A DNA stretch of 64,000 nucleotides, from positions 623,501-687,500 of the forward strand of contig NZ_CP117445.1 in NCBI RefSeq assembly GCF_030687715.1, given 5' to 3'. Shown here one piece after another: positions 30,164 through 38,835 of this stretch. The stretch's first letter is position 1, and every line of letters starts with the position of its first letter. The stretch comes from Pseudomonas sp. FP2196. Lineage in GTDB: Bacteria; Pseudomonadota; Gammaproteobacteria; Pseudomonadales; Pseudomonadaceae. Made by a program: the position numbers and the translations under genes. Under the pieces are notes generated by a model. The model searched no databases. It was given only the letters and a program-made list of their open reading frames with translations, and was not told the origin of the DNA.

Positions 30164-31069
30164 GTGAGTAACCGAGGTGAGCAGTCGCTGCTCAAACAAT
30201 CGACCATCCTGATGTTCGCCGTGGCGATTGCCGGGATCGTCACCGGTTTTGTTTCAGGTTCCCAATCCATCCTTTTTGATGGTTTTTTCTCGCTGATTGC
30301 AACCTTCATCAAAGTCCTGATGCTGATCACCGCCAAGCTGATCGCCAAGGAAAGCAACCACCGCTTCCAGTTCGGTTTCTGGCATCTGGAGCCGATGGTG
30401 CTGCTGATCGAAGGCAGTTTCCTGTTGTTGATCGCCATCTACGCGTTTCTCAACGGCGTGTTCGGCATCATCAACGGGGGCCGTGAGATCGAGCTGGGGC
30501 TGGTGATCATTTATGCGGCGGTGTTTACCGTTGTCGAGTTCGCCTACTTCTTCTATGTGCGTCGGCGTAATCGCAAGCTCAAATCCAGCCTGATCCAGTT
30601 CGACAACATCAGTTGGCTGGTGGACGCGATGCTGTCGGTCGGCCTGTTGATCAGTTTCCTCGCAGCGCTGCTGCTCACGTCACAGGGTTATGGCGAGTGG
30701 GCGAAGTTTGTCGACCCGTTGATCTTGATTGTATTGGCCCTGACCATGCTGCCACCGGCGTTCAAGATCCTTGGCCCGGCGTTGCGCGATGTGCTCGGTA
30801 TCGCCCCGGATAAGCTGGATGAACAGGTTCGTCAGGTGATGGAGGCGGCGAAGATCGAATATGGTTTCGACGATTACGTGTCCTACGTGCAGAAACACGG
30901 GCGGGCGCGGTTTATCGAGATTCATGTGGTGTTGCCGGCGGACTATGCGCTGAACAGCGTCGGGCAACTGGATGCGTTGCGTGAGGCGATTTCGGCGAAG
31001 CTGGGCAAGCCGGATGCGGCGCGTTGGTTGACCATCAGTTTTACGGGCGACAAGAAGTGGATTGCCTAG
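30164..31069 (+). CDS. Cation diffusion facilitator family transporter
   Basis: A 301-residue inner-membrane protein starting with GTG behind CGAGGAGTC. About five or six hydrophobic segments come first, including SILFDGFFSLIATF, where the Asp is in the usual helix-2 metal position, and DNISWLVDAMLSVG in helix 5. A cytoplasmic C-terminal domain follows (residues about 215-301; RFIEIHVVLPADY). CDF proteins export Zn2+, Fe2+, Mn2+ or similar ions by proton exchange. The helix-5 site reads DNxxWLVD rather than the more usual HxxxD, so metal preference cannot be assigned. Stand-alone gene. Confidence 0.85.
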   Translation: MSNRGEQSLLKQSTILMFAVAIAGIVTGFVSGSQSILFDGFFSLIATFIKVLMLITAKLIAKESNHRFQFGFWHLEPMVLLIEGSFLLLIAIYAFLNGVFGIINGGREIELGLVIIYAAVFTVVEFAYFFYVRRRNRKLKSSLIQFDNISWLVDAMLSVGLLISFLAALLLTSQGYGEWAKFVDPLILIVLALTMLPPAFKILGPALRDVLGIAPDKLDEQVRQVMEAAKIEYGFDDYVSYVQKHGRARFIEIHVVLPADYALNSVGQLDALREAISAKLGKPDAARWLTISFTGDKKWIA

Positions 31070-31086
31070 AAACCGTATAACGGTCG

Positions 31087-31154
31087 TTCGCGAGCAAGCT
31101 CACTCCGACATTGGAATGCACTCCCCTGTAGGCGTGAGCCTGCTCGCGATAGCG
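31087..31154. repeat. Imperfect REP-like pair (family A)
   Basis: TTCGCGAGCAAGCTCACTCC faces TGTAGGCGTGAGCCTGCTCG. It lies between convergent genes (CDF transporter and AGE protein). Confidence 0.7.
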
Positions 31155-31163
31155 TTAGATCAA

Positions 31164-32297
31164 TCAGCGAAGATATTCAGCCAGGCCGCTGTAGCAAGTT
31201 GCAAGGTGATACGGCGTCGTCGACGGCATATCCTTGCGGCTGACTTCGCCCTGTTCATCGCGGCACTCACGCCAGCCACCGCCATGCAGGAAACGCTGCT
31301 GCAACGCCTGCAACTGGCGCAGCACCAACGCTTCGCTGTCCGGGCGCAACGTTAGCGCGCGCAGGTATTCAGCCTGAGCCCAGATCCGCTGGGTCGAATC
31401 TTTCGGGCGTCCGTCCATTTCCAGATCAAGCATGGCCCGCACCGCGCCGGACGGCTGTACCACGCCGAATTGCTCGGTAAACGCGAAAGCCTTGTCCAGC
31501 GCCGTATGCAGTTTCGACCCGCGTAACAGCTGGGAAGACTCCAGCAGGAAATACCATTCGAACTGATGCCCCGGCTCGTACCAGTTATCCACAGCTCCCA
31601 GCGGCTTTTCCATCAACACGCCATGTTGCGGGTCGACGAAGCGCTTGTGCATGGCTGTGCACAACTCGTTCAGGGCCAGTTGCGTTGCCGCGTCTTCGCG
31701 TACGGCAAGGGTGGCGAGGAAAGCCTCGGCCAAGTGCATCAGCGGGTTTTGCAGCGGGCCGGTTTGTAGCGTGATCCAGTCACGCTCAAGGCACGCCTCA
31801 TACAAGCCGTCGCCGGTGGCAAAGCGTCGGCCGATGACTTCCAGTGCGGCGTTCAGCGTCGACTCCACCAGCGGCTCGCGGGACTTTTCCCAATAATGCG
31901 CGCAGGCAAACAGGATAAAGGCGTGGGTGTAGAGATCCTTGCGCTGATCCAGCGGTTTGCCCTGCGGATCGATGCTGTAGAACCAGCCGCCATGCTCGGC
32001 ATCATGGAAATGCCGTTGCAGGGAGCGGAACAGCGCTGCCGCGCGGACTTCGGCGTTGTCCACAACGCCGATCAGGCTGGAAAACAGATACAGCTGCCGC
32101 GCGCATGCCATCGCCCGATAGCGTTGTGGTGGCAGTGGTTGGTGCGCAGCGTCCAGCGCTTCATAAGGCAACGCCATGTCGGCGTTCCAGCCCGGGCCTT
32201 GCCATAGGGGCACGATCACGTTCAAAAAGTGCTGTTGCACCTCACTGAACAGGGCGGTCAATTCAGGCAGGGATTTGGAGCGAGAAGCGTGGGGCAT
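31164..32297 (-). CDS. AGE family sugar epimerase/isomerase
   Basis: A 377-residue protein of the N-acylglucosamine 2-epimerase family, an (alpha/alpha)6 barrel. Recognisable pieces include RQLYLFS, GGWFYSIDPQGKP, DLYTHAFILFACAHYW, GLYEACLERDW, NPLMHLAEAFLAT, WYEPGHQFEWYFLL and the final YHLATCYSGLAEYL. These include His residues normally lining the active site. Members interconvert mannose/fructose or glucose/mannose-type sugars or epimerise N-acetylglucosamine; which applies here is not clear. The start has only a weak ribosome-binding site. Single gene. Confidence 0.85.
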   Translation of the reverse strand: MPHASRSKSLPELTALFSEVQQHFLNVIVPLWQGPGWNADMALPYEALDAAHQPLPPQRYRAMACARQLYLFSSLIGVVDNAEVRAAALFRSLQRHFHDAEHGGWFYSIDPQGKPLDQRKDLYTHAFILFACAHYWEKSREPLVESTLNAALEVIGRRFATGDGLYEACLERDWITLQTGPLQNPLMHLAEAFLATLAVREDAATQLALNELCTAMHKRFVDPQHGVLMEKPLGAVDNWYEPGHQFEWYFLLESSQLLRGSKLHTALDKAFAFTEQFGVVQPSGAVRAMLDLEMDGRPKDSTQRIWAQAEYLRALTLRPDSEALVLRQLQALQQRFLHGGGWRECRDEQGEVSRKDMPSTTPYHLATCYSGLAEYLR

Positions 32298-32381
32298 GGG
32301 CGGACGTCGTCACGGCTGGGGCGATTGCGCGACATGGTAGCAGAGCGGCGGCCTTTAGAGGCCCGGTGTCTGATCGGCCGT

Positions 32382-32476
32382 CATCGCTGGCAAGCCAGCT
32401 CCCACAGGTTATTGGGTGAGCCCACAATTGTGTGAACACCCAAGATCCCTGTGGGCGCTGGTTTGCCAGCGATGAG
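32382..32476. repeat. Nested inverted repeat (family A, CGCTGGCAAGCCAGC form)
   Basis: CATCGCTGGCAAGCCAGCTC faces TGTGGGCGCTGGTTTGCCAG, with an inner TTGGGTG...CACCCAA pair. It lies between the AGE gene start and the hupE stop. Confidence 0.7.
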
Positions 32477-32496
32477 GCCAGATCAGGCGAACAGGA

Positions 32497-33069
32497 TCAG
32501 CCTGCCAGCAACCAAGCACCGGTCACCGCCGAGGCAGCACCAGCGAGGCGCACCAACGGTGCAGCAGCTTGAGGCAGAAAACGAACCACCGCATAACCGG
32601 CGGCATGCAGTGCAGCAGTGGCAGCCACGAAACCCGCCGCATACGCCCAAGGACTGCTCATTTCCGGCAATTCCAGGCCATGCGCGACACCATGGAACAA
32701 TGCAAACAACGCCGTGGCCGCCACCGCCATCACCAGTGGCGGACGCACCGCCAACGCAACGGCCAGGCCGAGCGCCAGTACCGACGCGGCAATCCCGCTT
32801 TCCAGCGCTGGCAACTCCAGCCCTTCAAAACCCAGCATGCCGCCCATCAGCATGGTGCCAACGAACGTACACGGCAACGCCCAACGTGCCGCACCTTGCT
32901 GCTGCGCTGCCCACAAACCGACGGCAATCATCGCCAGCAAATGATCAAGGCCGCCGATCGGATGGCTGATACCGGCGATCAAACCGCTGTCGCCATGCCC
33001 GGGGTGAGCGAAGGCCAGTGCCGGGGTCAGCAGCAGCGCCACGGCGCCAAGAATGCGTTTGAGTGTCAT
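32497..33069 (-). CDS. ureJ: HupE/UreJ family nickel/cobalt-type membrane protein
   Basis: A 190-residue protein with a signal-like N-terminus followed at once by HPGHGD, the conserved metal-binding motif of HupE/UreJ, then about six hydrophobic segments (GGLDHLLAMIAVGLWA; ALFALFHGVAHGLE with further His). The family moves nickel or cobalt and supplies urease or hydrogenase. It lies 28 bases after ureG in the ureEFG operon, supporting a nickel-supply role here. Confidence 0.88.
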   Translation of the reverse strand: MTLKRILGAVALLLTPALAFAHPGHGDSGLIAGISHPIGGLDHLLAMIAVGLWAAQQQGAARWALPCTFVGTMLMGGMLGFEGLELPALESGIAASVLALGLAVALAVRPPLVMAVAATALFALFHGVAHGLELPEMSSPWAYAAGFVAATAALHAAGYAVVRFLPQAAAPLVRLAGAASAVTGAWLLAG

Positions 33070-33096
33070 GGATAAGCTTCCTTGTTGATAAGTGAA

Positions 33097-33711
33097 TCAG
33101 GCTGCGTTCAGCAGGCCCTGGCGTTCGATGAAGGCGATGATGTCTTCCAGGCCCTGACCGGTTTTCTGGTTGCTGAACACGAACGGCTTGCCGTTGCGCA
33201 TGCGTTTTGTGTCGCTGTCCATCATCTCCAGCGAGGCGCCTACCAGCGGTGCGAGGTCGATCTTGTTGATCACCAGCAGGTCGGACTTGCAAATACCCGG
33301 CCCGCCCTTGCGCGGCAGCTTGTCGCCGGCCGAAACGTCGATCACGTAGATGGTCAGGTCGGACAGCTCCGGGCTGAAGGTCGCCGAGAGGTTGTCACCA
33401 CCGGACTCCACCAGAATCAGATCCAGCCCCGGGAAGCGCCGGTTCAACTGATCCACCGCTTCGAGGTTGATCGAAGCGTCCTCGCGGATCGCCGTGTGCG
33501 GACAGCCGCCGGTTTCCACGCCGATGATGCGTTCCGGTGCCAGCGCTTCGTTGCGCACCAGAAAGTCCGCGTCCTCGCGGGTGTAGATGTCGTTGGTCAC
33601 CACGGCGAGGTTGTAGCGCTCGCGCAGCGCCAGACACAGGGCCAGGGTCAACGCGGTTTTGCCGGAACCGACCGGGCCGCCGATGCCGACGCGCAGAGGT
33701 TGTGTGTTCAT
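33097..33711 (-). CDS. ureG: Urease accessory GTPase UreG
   Basis: A 204-residue GTPase that drives nickel insertion into urease with UreF, UreD and UreE. P-loop GPVGSGKT is at 12-19, the invariant nickel-binding Cys70-Pro-His72 (GGCPHT) is present, and NKID gives guanine specificity. The ATG at 33711 follows TTGGAG; an upstream in-frame ATG adds MEKQ. Second-to-last gene of ureEFG-ureJ. Confidence 0.96.
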   Translation of the reverse strand: MNTQPLRVGIGGPVGSGKTALTLALCLALRERYNLAVVTNDIYTREDADFLVRNEALAPERIIGVETGGCPHTAIREDASINLEAVDQLNRRFPGLDLILVESGGDNLSATFSPELSDLTIYVIDVSAGDKLPRKGGPGICKSDLLVINKIDLAPLVGASLEMMDSDTKRMRNGKPFVFSNQKTGQGLEDIIAFIERQGLLNAA

Positions 33712-33735
33712 TTGCTTCTCCAAAAATAACAGGCC

Positions 33736-34410
33736 CTAGGAACGGAACAGTCGGCTGTACTGGCGCTCATGGGCCATGCACGCCAGGGACAGACCGAACG
33801 CGGCACTGCCGATGTGTTCGGGGTTGATTCGGGTGGCGTCCTGCTGGGCTTGTTGCAGCAGCGGCAGCAGTTCGCTGGTCAGGCGCTGGGCGGCTTGCTG
33901 ACCCAGCGGCAAGGTTTTCATCAATACGGCGAGCTGGTTTTCCAGCCAGCTCCACAGCCAGGCGGCAAGGGCGTCCTGCGGGCTGATGCCCCAGGCGCGG
34001 GCCGCCAGAGACCAGCCAAGAGCCAGGTGCGGCTCGGTGCATTGATCGAGAAAGTGGCGCGCCGGCGCGTCCAGTTCAGGCAAGCCGTTGAGCAGTTGCT
34101 GCAACGAATAGCCCATCTGCCGACTCTCCAGATGCAGCTCGCGGGTCTCGCGGCTGGCGCGGTGGGTTTCGCAGATGCGCAGTAACTCGTCCCAGTTTTC
34201 CTCAGCGGCGGCCTGACAATGGGCAAGCAGCAACGGCGCCTCGAAGCGGGCGAGGTTGAGCAGCAGTTGATCACTGATCCAGCGGCGGGCGCTGTCCGGG
34301 TTGTTCACGCGGCCGTTATCCACCGCCATTTCCAGGCCTTGCGAATAGCTGTAGCCGCCAATCGGCAATTGCGGACTGGCCAGGCGCAGCAGCGCCCAGG
34401 CCGGATTCAC
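33736..34410 (-). CDS. ureF: Urease accessory protein UreF
   Basis: A 224-residue all-helical protein that regulates UreG in the activation complex with UreD. Landmarks are SPQLPIGGYSYSQGLE at the N-terminus, AAWLWSWLENQ, and the conserved end MAHERQYSRLFRS. Starts with GTG; that codon overlaps the stop of ureE (GTGA), so the two are translationally coupled. Confidence 0.95.
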   Translation of the reverse strand: MNPAWALLRLASPQLPIGGYSYSQGLEMAVDNGRVNNPDSARRWISDQLLLNLARFEAPLLLAHCQAAAEENWDELLRICETHRASRETRELHLESRQMGYSLQQLLNGLPELDAPARHFLDQCTEPHLALGWSLAARAWGISPQDALAAWLWSWLENQLAVLMKTLPLGQQAAQRLTSELLPLLQQAQQDATRINPEHIGSAAFGLSLACMAHERQYSRLFRS

Positions 34411-34907
34411 AGACGTACGCCGAACTGGTGGAGTTTGGGCGCGTAGTTGAAGTCTTCGTCGCCGTGTCGCGAATGGTGATGGCCGCCGCCGTAGGCACCG
34501 TGTTCCGGCTGGAACGGTGCTTCAATGGCTTCGACCTGCGCGCCAAGCTGTTCAAGCATGGCTTTGAGCACGTAATCGTCGAGCAACCGCAGCCAGCCAT
34601 CGCCGACTTGCAGGGCGACGTGGCGATTGCCCAAGTGATACGCGGCGCGGGTCAGTTCGAAAGCATTGGCGCAGGTGACGTGCAGCAGTTGCTCGGGGCG
34701 GGCGCAGACACGGACGATTCGGCCGTCTTCAGCCTGTAGGCATTCGCCGTCATACAACGGCGGCTGACCGCGCTCCAAAAACAACCCGACGTCTTCGTTC
34801 TCGGCACTGAAACAGCGCAAACGGCTTTTGCTACGTGCTTCGAAGGTCAGGTGCAACTCGGCGGCCCAGACGGGTTGAGGGTCGATTCTGCGATGAATCA
34901 CCAGCAT
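34407..34907 (-). CDS. ureE: Urease accessory nickel-binding protein UreE
   Basis: A 166-residue nickel metallochaperone. It has the N-terminal peptide-binding domain (residues 1-75) and the C-terminal metal domain with AYHLGNRHVALQV. The tail is short and His-rich (GGGHHHSRHGDED) rather than the long poly-His of Klebsiella. The ATG at 34907 has GGAAG upstream; an earlier in-frame start is less likely because it would start in the promoter leader. First gene of ureEFG-ureJ, with a sigma-54-type promoter 38 bases upstream. Confidence 0.95.
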   Translation of the reverse strand: MLVIHRRIDPQPVWAAELHLTFEARSKSRLRCFSAENEDVGLFLERGQPPLYDGECLQAEDGRIVRVCARPEQLLHVTCANAFELTRAAYHLGNRHVALQVGDGWLRLLDDYVLKAMLEQLGAQVEAIEAPFQPEHGAYGGGHHHSRHGDEDFNYAPKLHQFGVRL

Positions 34908-34944
34908 CGGAAAGCTTCCAGCAGTGGACAATACTCAGGCTAGA

Positions 34945-34959
34945 GCAAGGGGCTTGCCA
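34945..34959 (-). promoter_or_regulatory. Candidate sigma-54 promoter of ureEFG-ureJ
   Basis: On the minus strand TGGCAA-GCCCC-TTGC keeps both doublets at exact spacing, with one mismatch to TGGCAC-N5-TTGC, and continues CT. The ATG of ureE is 38 bases downstream. Confidence 0.55.
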
Positions 34960-35054
34960 ATCGGACGAGATGTAGGAAATCCCTGTCGGATCGTAGTGGA
35001 TGTTTCAAGATATTGCGGGGATTTGAGATGTTTTGGTGCGTTAAGAATTTTTCA

Positions 35055-35071
35055 TGCACCAATTTGCGGCG
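35055..35071 (-). promoter_or_regulatory. NtrC-like site upstream of ureE
   Basis: TGCACCAATTTGCGGCG (read on the plus strand) matches 13 of 17 consensus positions, with an intact TGCACCA half. A second half-site, TTTTGGTGC, lies at 35031-35039. Both sit about 75-125 bases upstream of the -24/-12 element, a normal enhancer distance. Confidence 0.4.
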
Positions 35072-35078
35072 CACAAAA

Positions 35079-35150
35079 AAGATCGCAGCCTTCGGCAGCT
35101 CCTGCCTTGATCTCTGTAGGAGCTGCCGAAGGCTGCGATCTGTTGATCTT
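35079..35150. repeat. Family B inverted repeat
   Basis: AAGATCGCAGCCTTCGGCAG faces TGTAGGAGCTGCCGAAGGCT...GATCTT. It lies between ureE and desT. Confidence 0.85.
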
Positions 35151-35782
35151 TATTCGGTACTACCGAGCCCTTGCCAGTGCTTGAGCCCGATAAAGATGAA
35201 GCGCAATTGCTGGGTGATCTTTGCCTGCGGGGTCAGATGCTCCGGCAAGGCTTCGGCGGGCGGGTCGATGATGTCCGGCAGGGTGGCAAACACCGATTTG
35301 ACGATCAGATCCGCCATCACGCTCAACCCGGCCGCGTCCAGATGCTGAAGCTTGGGCATCATTGTCAGGTCGGCCGCAAGGTCGGAGCTGATGTTCTCAC
35401 GCAGACGGCCAATCGCCTGGCGCACCGGCAGCGAGCCGCCGTACTGCTCGCGAGCGAGAAATAAAAACTGCGAACGGTTGGCGCTGACCACATCGAGAAA
35501 GATCCGCACCGACGCATCAATGATGCCGCCCATGACGAATTCGTTATGGCGTACCAGGCGGATGGTTTCGCGAAAGGTCTGGCCGACTTCGCTGACCAGC
35601 ACCAGACCGAGTTCGTCCATGTCGGCAAAATGCCGATAGAAACCGGTGGGCACGATGCCGGCGGTTTTCGTCACTTCGCGCAGGCTGAGGCTGCCGAATC
35701 CCCGGCCGCTTTCCATCAAGTGGCGGGCAGCATCCATCAGGGCGTTGCGGGTCTGTTGTTTCTGTTCGGCGCGGGGCAGCAT
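35150..35782 (-). CDS. desT: TetR family regulator DesT (unsaturated:saturated acyl-CoA sensor)
   Basis: A 210-residue TetR protein nearly matching, as I recall it, P. aeruginosa DesT: MLPRAEQKQQTRNALMDAAR, then ESGRGFGSLSLREVTKTAGI with GFYRHF in the DNA-binding domain (residues 10-55), and QFLFLAREQYGGSLPVRQAI in the ligand domain. DesT senses the ratio of unsaturated to saturated acyl-CoA and represses the desaturase genes desCB. In P. aeruginosa it is also adjacent to ureEFG, supporting the assignment. No desaturase gene is next to it here. The ATG at 35782 matches the family start; an upstream ATG was rejected. Confidence 0.8.
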   Translation of the reverse strand: MLPRAEQKQQTRNALMDAARHLMESGRGFGSLSLREVTKTAGIVPTGFYRHFADMDELGLVLVSEVGQTFRETIRLVRHNEFVMGGIIDASVRIFLDVVSANRSQFLFLAREQYGGSLPVRQAIGRLRENISSDLAADLTMMPKLQHLDAAGLSVMADLIVKSVFATLPDIIDPPAEALPEHLTPQAKITQQLRFIFIGLKHWQGLGSTE

Positions 35783-35906
35783 CGCAAGGTGTGTTCTTCG
35801 GCAGGACAAGCACAGCACTCTAGCAAATCGGCTTTAACGGCGTCGAACGGCAGCGGGGGATGCAGCGGGGAAATGGCGACCTATTAATAGCTGCGGCTGA
35901 AAAGTC

Positions 35907-35937
35907 AAAAGCCCAATCCGGGGATTGGGCTTTTTTT
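35907..35937 (-). terminator. Terminator of the tandem-repeat protein gene
   Basis: AAAAGCCCAATC and GATTGGGCTTTT form a 12-bp stem with a CGGG loop, 17 bases beyond the stop at 35954. It has T-runs on the minus side and TTTTTTT on the plus side. Confidence 0.8.
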
Positions 35938-35953
35938 CAGGGCCGCCATGGGC

Positions 35954-36370
35954 TTAGCTCAAAGCGCTGTTGCGTTCGATGACACGGTCACCACCACCTT
36001 CGGCAAGTTGACCTTGTGGGGTTTTGTCGTAACCGTCTTCGACCAGACCTTTTTCTTTCAGGCGATCATTACCACCTTCGGCAAGGGCTTGGCCTTGTGG
36101 AGTCTTGTCGTAACCGTCTTCAACCAGGCCTTTCTCTTCGAGGCGGTTGCGACCGTTTTCGGCAAGTTGACCTTGTGGAGTCTTGTCGTAGCCATCTTCA
36201 GCCAGGGTCTGACCTTGTGGGGTTTTGTCATAACCGTCTTCGGCGAGGGTTTGGCTGAACACCGAGTGGCTGTCTTTTACTTGCGGAGTAGCCTGGTCGG
36301 CAGCGGGCAGGGCAAAAGCAGTGCTGGCAAGCATCGACAGGGTAAGGCTGAGCAGTAATTGGCGTTTCAT
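35954..36370 (-). CDS. Secreted protein with four EDGYDKTPQGQ repeats, function unknown
   Basis: A 138-residue protein with a clear signal peptide (MKRQLLLSLTLSMLASTAFA, residues 1-20). The mature part consists almost wholly of repeats: (L/V)(A/E)EDGYDKTPQGQ occurs four times, the last three separated by a second unit of the form LAE(N/G)GxxRLxEKGL. The mature chain is acidic, lacks Cys and is probably disordered. AAGGAG lies 9 bases before the ATG at 36370; a longer frame to 36469 lacks a ribosome-binding site. Similar repeat peptides occur in Pseudomonas, but I know of no function. The DNA repeats are near-identical, suggesting recent duplication. It has its own terminator. Confidence 0.8.
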   Translation of the reverse strand: MKRQLLLSLTLSMLASTAFALPAADQATPQVKDSHSVFSQTLAEDGYDKTPQGQTLAEDGYDKTPQGQLAENGRNRLEEKGLVEDGYDKTPQGQALAEGGNDRLKEKGLVEDGYDKTPQGQLAEGGGDRVIERNSALS

Positions 36371-36755
36371 GATGGGTTGCTCCTTGGGAGGGCGATAAAG
36401 TGGGTACGAGGGCAATGCTACTCTCGATAAGTCGATATAAAAGTTCATAAACGCAATGGTAATAATCAACAGAATTGATTGTTCTGGAGGGAGGCTCTAG
36501 ATCGGGCCTTTCAGAGGGATGCTTTTGCACTGCAGTGGGTATTTTCGACCCACTCGTGCTTCGCAAAAGTGCGGGAGGCGGTAACGCTGTTCGACCGATT
36601 GGTCAGATTGCGCGCGGTTTTTTGCGCCTTAATCTGTCTTTTGATTAAACCTGCGGGCCTTTTGCCAGTCACAGATTTCATATGGGCCGCTTTGGCCCGC
36701 CGTTTCAGCTGTGCGCCGCGTTTTCGGCGCGCGGTCGTGATCAGGAGTTTTGTGC
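36371..36755. other. 385-base non-coding gap before the AsmA gene
   Basis: Divergent promoter region between the repeat-protein gene and the AsmA gene. Small hairpins are visible (AGTGGGT...ACCCACT near 36535-36556; GGGCCGCTTTGGCCC near 36683). No coding frame is convincing and no promoter could be assigned with confidence. Confidence 0.5.
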
Positions 36756-38831
36756 ATGACGCGCACTGGAAAAATCTTCACCTGGACCTTCGCCATCCTC
36801 TTATTGCTACTGGCCGTACTGGTGCTGATCATTGTGTTCTTCGACTGGAACCGCATCAAACCGCCGCTCAACGCCAAAGTCTCGGAAGAACTGCACCGAC
36901 CCTTTGCCATCAACGGCAACCTCGCGGTGATCTGGCAGCGGGAGCCGGAGGAGGGCGGTTGGCGCGCCTGGGTGCCGTGGCCGCACGTGGTCGCCGAGGA
37001 TTTGAGCCTGGGTAATCCGGACTGGTCGCAGAAGCCGCAGATGGTCACGCTCAAGCGCGTTGAGTTGCGTATTTCGCCGCTGGCGTTGTTGACGCAACGG
37101 GTGGCGATCCCGCGTATTGACCTGACCGAACCCAACGCCGAATTGCAGCGTCTGGCCGATGGCCGGGCCAACTGGACATTCAAGTTTGATCCGAAAGATC
37201 CGAACGCCGAGCCTTCGAACTGGGTTGTCGACATCGGTGCCATCAAGTTCGACAAGGGTCACGTCACGCTTGATGACCAGACGCTCAAGACCCATCTCGA
37301 TGTGTTGATCGATCCGCTGGGCAAGCCGATTCCGTTCAGCGAAATCGTCGGCGACAAAGCGGCGAAAACCGCGCAGGACAAGGGAGGCGCACCGCAGGAC
37401 TACGCTTTTGCCTTGAAGGTCAAAGGCCAGTATCACGGCCAGAACCTCACCGGCCAGGGCAAGATCGGCGGGCTCTTGGCCTTGCAGGACGCGAGCAAGC
37501 CGTTCCCGCTGCAAGCCCGGGCGAAAATCGGCGACACCAGTATCGAGCTGGCCGGCACCCTGACCGACCCGCTCAACCTCGGCGCCCTCGATCTGCGTCT
37601 GAAACTGGCCGGCGCCAGCCTCGGCAACCTTTATCCGTTGACTGGTGTGACCCTGCCGGATACGCCGCCTTACTCCACCGATGGCCACCTGATCGCCAAG
37701 CTGCATGACGAGGCTGGCGCGAAATTCACTTATGAAAAATTCAACGGCAAGATCGGCGGTAGCGACATCCATGGTGACCTGACCTACGTTGCCAGCCAGC
37801 CACGGCCAAAACTCAGCGGCGCGCTGTTGTCCAATCAACTGCTGTTCGCCGACTTGGCGCCATTGATCGGCGCCGACTCCAACGACAAGCAAAAGGCCCG
37901 CGGCGGCGAGAGCAAGCAACCAGCGGACAAAGTGCTGCCGGTGGAAGAGTTCAAGACTGACCGCTGGCGCGCAATGGACGCCGATGTCGAATTCACCGGC
38001 AAGCGCATCGTCCACAGTGAAAAACTGCCGTTCAACGATCTTTATACCCACCTGAAACTCAACGATGGCGAGCTCAGCCTGGAACCGCTGCGCTTCGGTG
38101 TGGCTGGCGGCAATCTGGACGCGCAGATACGCCTTAACGGTCGTACCGAACCGCTGGAAGGCCGGGCCAAACTGACGGCGCGCAGGTTCAAGCTCAAGGA
38201 GCTGTTCCCGACCTTCGAACCGATGAAAACCAGTTTCGGCGAGCTCAATGGCGATGCGGATATCACCGGTCGCGGTAACTCGGTGGCCAAGCTGCTGGGC
38301 GGCGCGAATGGCAATCTGAAGATGCTGATCAACGACGGTGCAATCAGCCGTGAGTTGATGGAACTGGCGGGGCTTAACGTCGGTAACTACGTGGTCGGCA
38401 AGATCTTTGGCGACAAGGAAGTGAAGATTAATTGCGCGGCGGCGGACTTCGACATCAAGACGGGGTTGGCCACCACGCGGCTGTTTGTTTTCGATACCGA
38501 GAACGCGATCATCTACATCGATGGCACGGCGAACATGGCCACCGAGCAATTGGACCTGACGGTGACGCCGGAATCCAAAGGCTGGCGTTTGATATCCCTG
38601 CGTTCGCCGCTGTACGTGCGCGGCAAGTTCATCAAACCGGATGCCGGGGTCAAAGCGGTGCCGCTGTTGCTGCGCGGGGCGGGGATGGTCGCACTGGGTG
38701 TGATTGCCGCACCGGCGGCCGGGCTGCTGGCGCTGGTGGCGCCGAGTGGCGGGGAACCTAATCAGTGTGCGCCGCTGCTGGAACAGATGAAGGCGGGCAA
38801 GGCACCGGTGACCGTCAAGCCAAGCAAGTAA
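36756..38831 (+). CDS. AsmA family protein (YhjG-like)
   Basis: A 691-residue protein with one N-terminal membrane anchor (residues about 8-30, ending VFFDWNRIKPPLN) and a large periplasmic AsmA domain rich in short beta segments (RVELRISPLALL, LTEPNAELQRLADGRANWTF, MELAGLNVGNYVVG, YIDGTANMATEQLDLTVTP). Length matches E. coli YhjG. AsmA-like proteins are related to lipid-transfer proteins that bridge inner and outer membranes; a role in envelope lipid homeostasis is likely but unproven. The C-terminal end is hydrophobic. CAGGAG is 8 bases before the ATG at 36756. Confidence 0.88.
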   Translation: MTRTGKIFTWTFAILLLLLAVLVLIIVFFDWNRIKPPLNAKVSEELHRPFAINGNLAVIWQREPEEGGWRAWVPWPHVVAEDLSLGNPDWSQKPQMVTLKRVELRISPLALLTQRVAIPRIDLTEPNAELQRLADGRANWTFKFDPKDPNAEPSNWVVDIGAIKFDKGHVTLDDQTLKTHLDVLIDPLGKPIPFSEIVGDKAAKTAQDKGGAPQDYAFALKVKGQYHGQNLTGQGKIGGLLALQDASKPFPLQARAKIGDTSIELAGTLTDPLNLGALDLRLKLAGASLGNLYPLTGVTLPDTPPYSTDGHLIAKLHDEAGAKFTYEKFNGKIGGSDIHGDLTYVASQPRPKLSGALLSNQLLFADLAPLIGADSNDKQKARGGESKQPADKVLPVEEFKTDRWRAMDADVEFTGKRIVHSEKLPFNDLYTHLKLNDGELSLEPLRFGVAGGNLDAQIRLNGRTEPLEGRAKLTARRFKLKELFPTFEPMKTSFGELNGDADITGRGNSVAKLLGGANGNLKMLINDGAISRELMELAGLNVGNYVVGKIFGDKEVKINCAAADFDIKTGLATTRLFVFDTENAIIYIDGTANMATEQLDLTVTPESKGWRLISLRSPLYVRGKFIKPDAGVKAVPLLLRGAGMVALGVIAAPAAGLLALVAPSGGEPNQCAPLLEQMKAGKAPVTVKPSK

Positions 38832-38835
38832 CAGC

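Noticed and set aside
35960..36260. Regularly spaced DNA repeats that could suggest a CRISPR array
   Set aside because: The repeats are in phase with a coding frame that has a signal peptide and translate to the same peptide; spacing is uneven and there are no unique spacers or cas genes.
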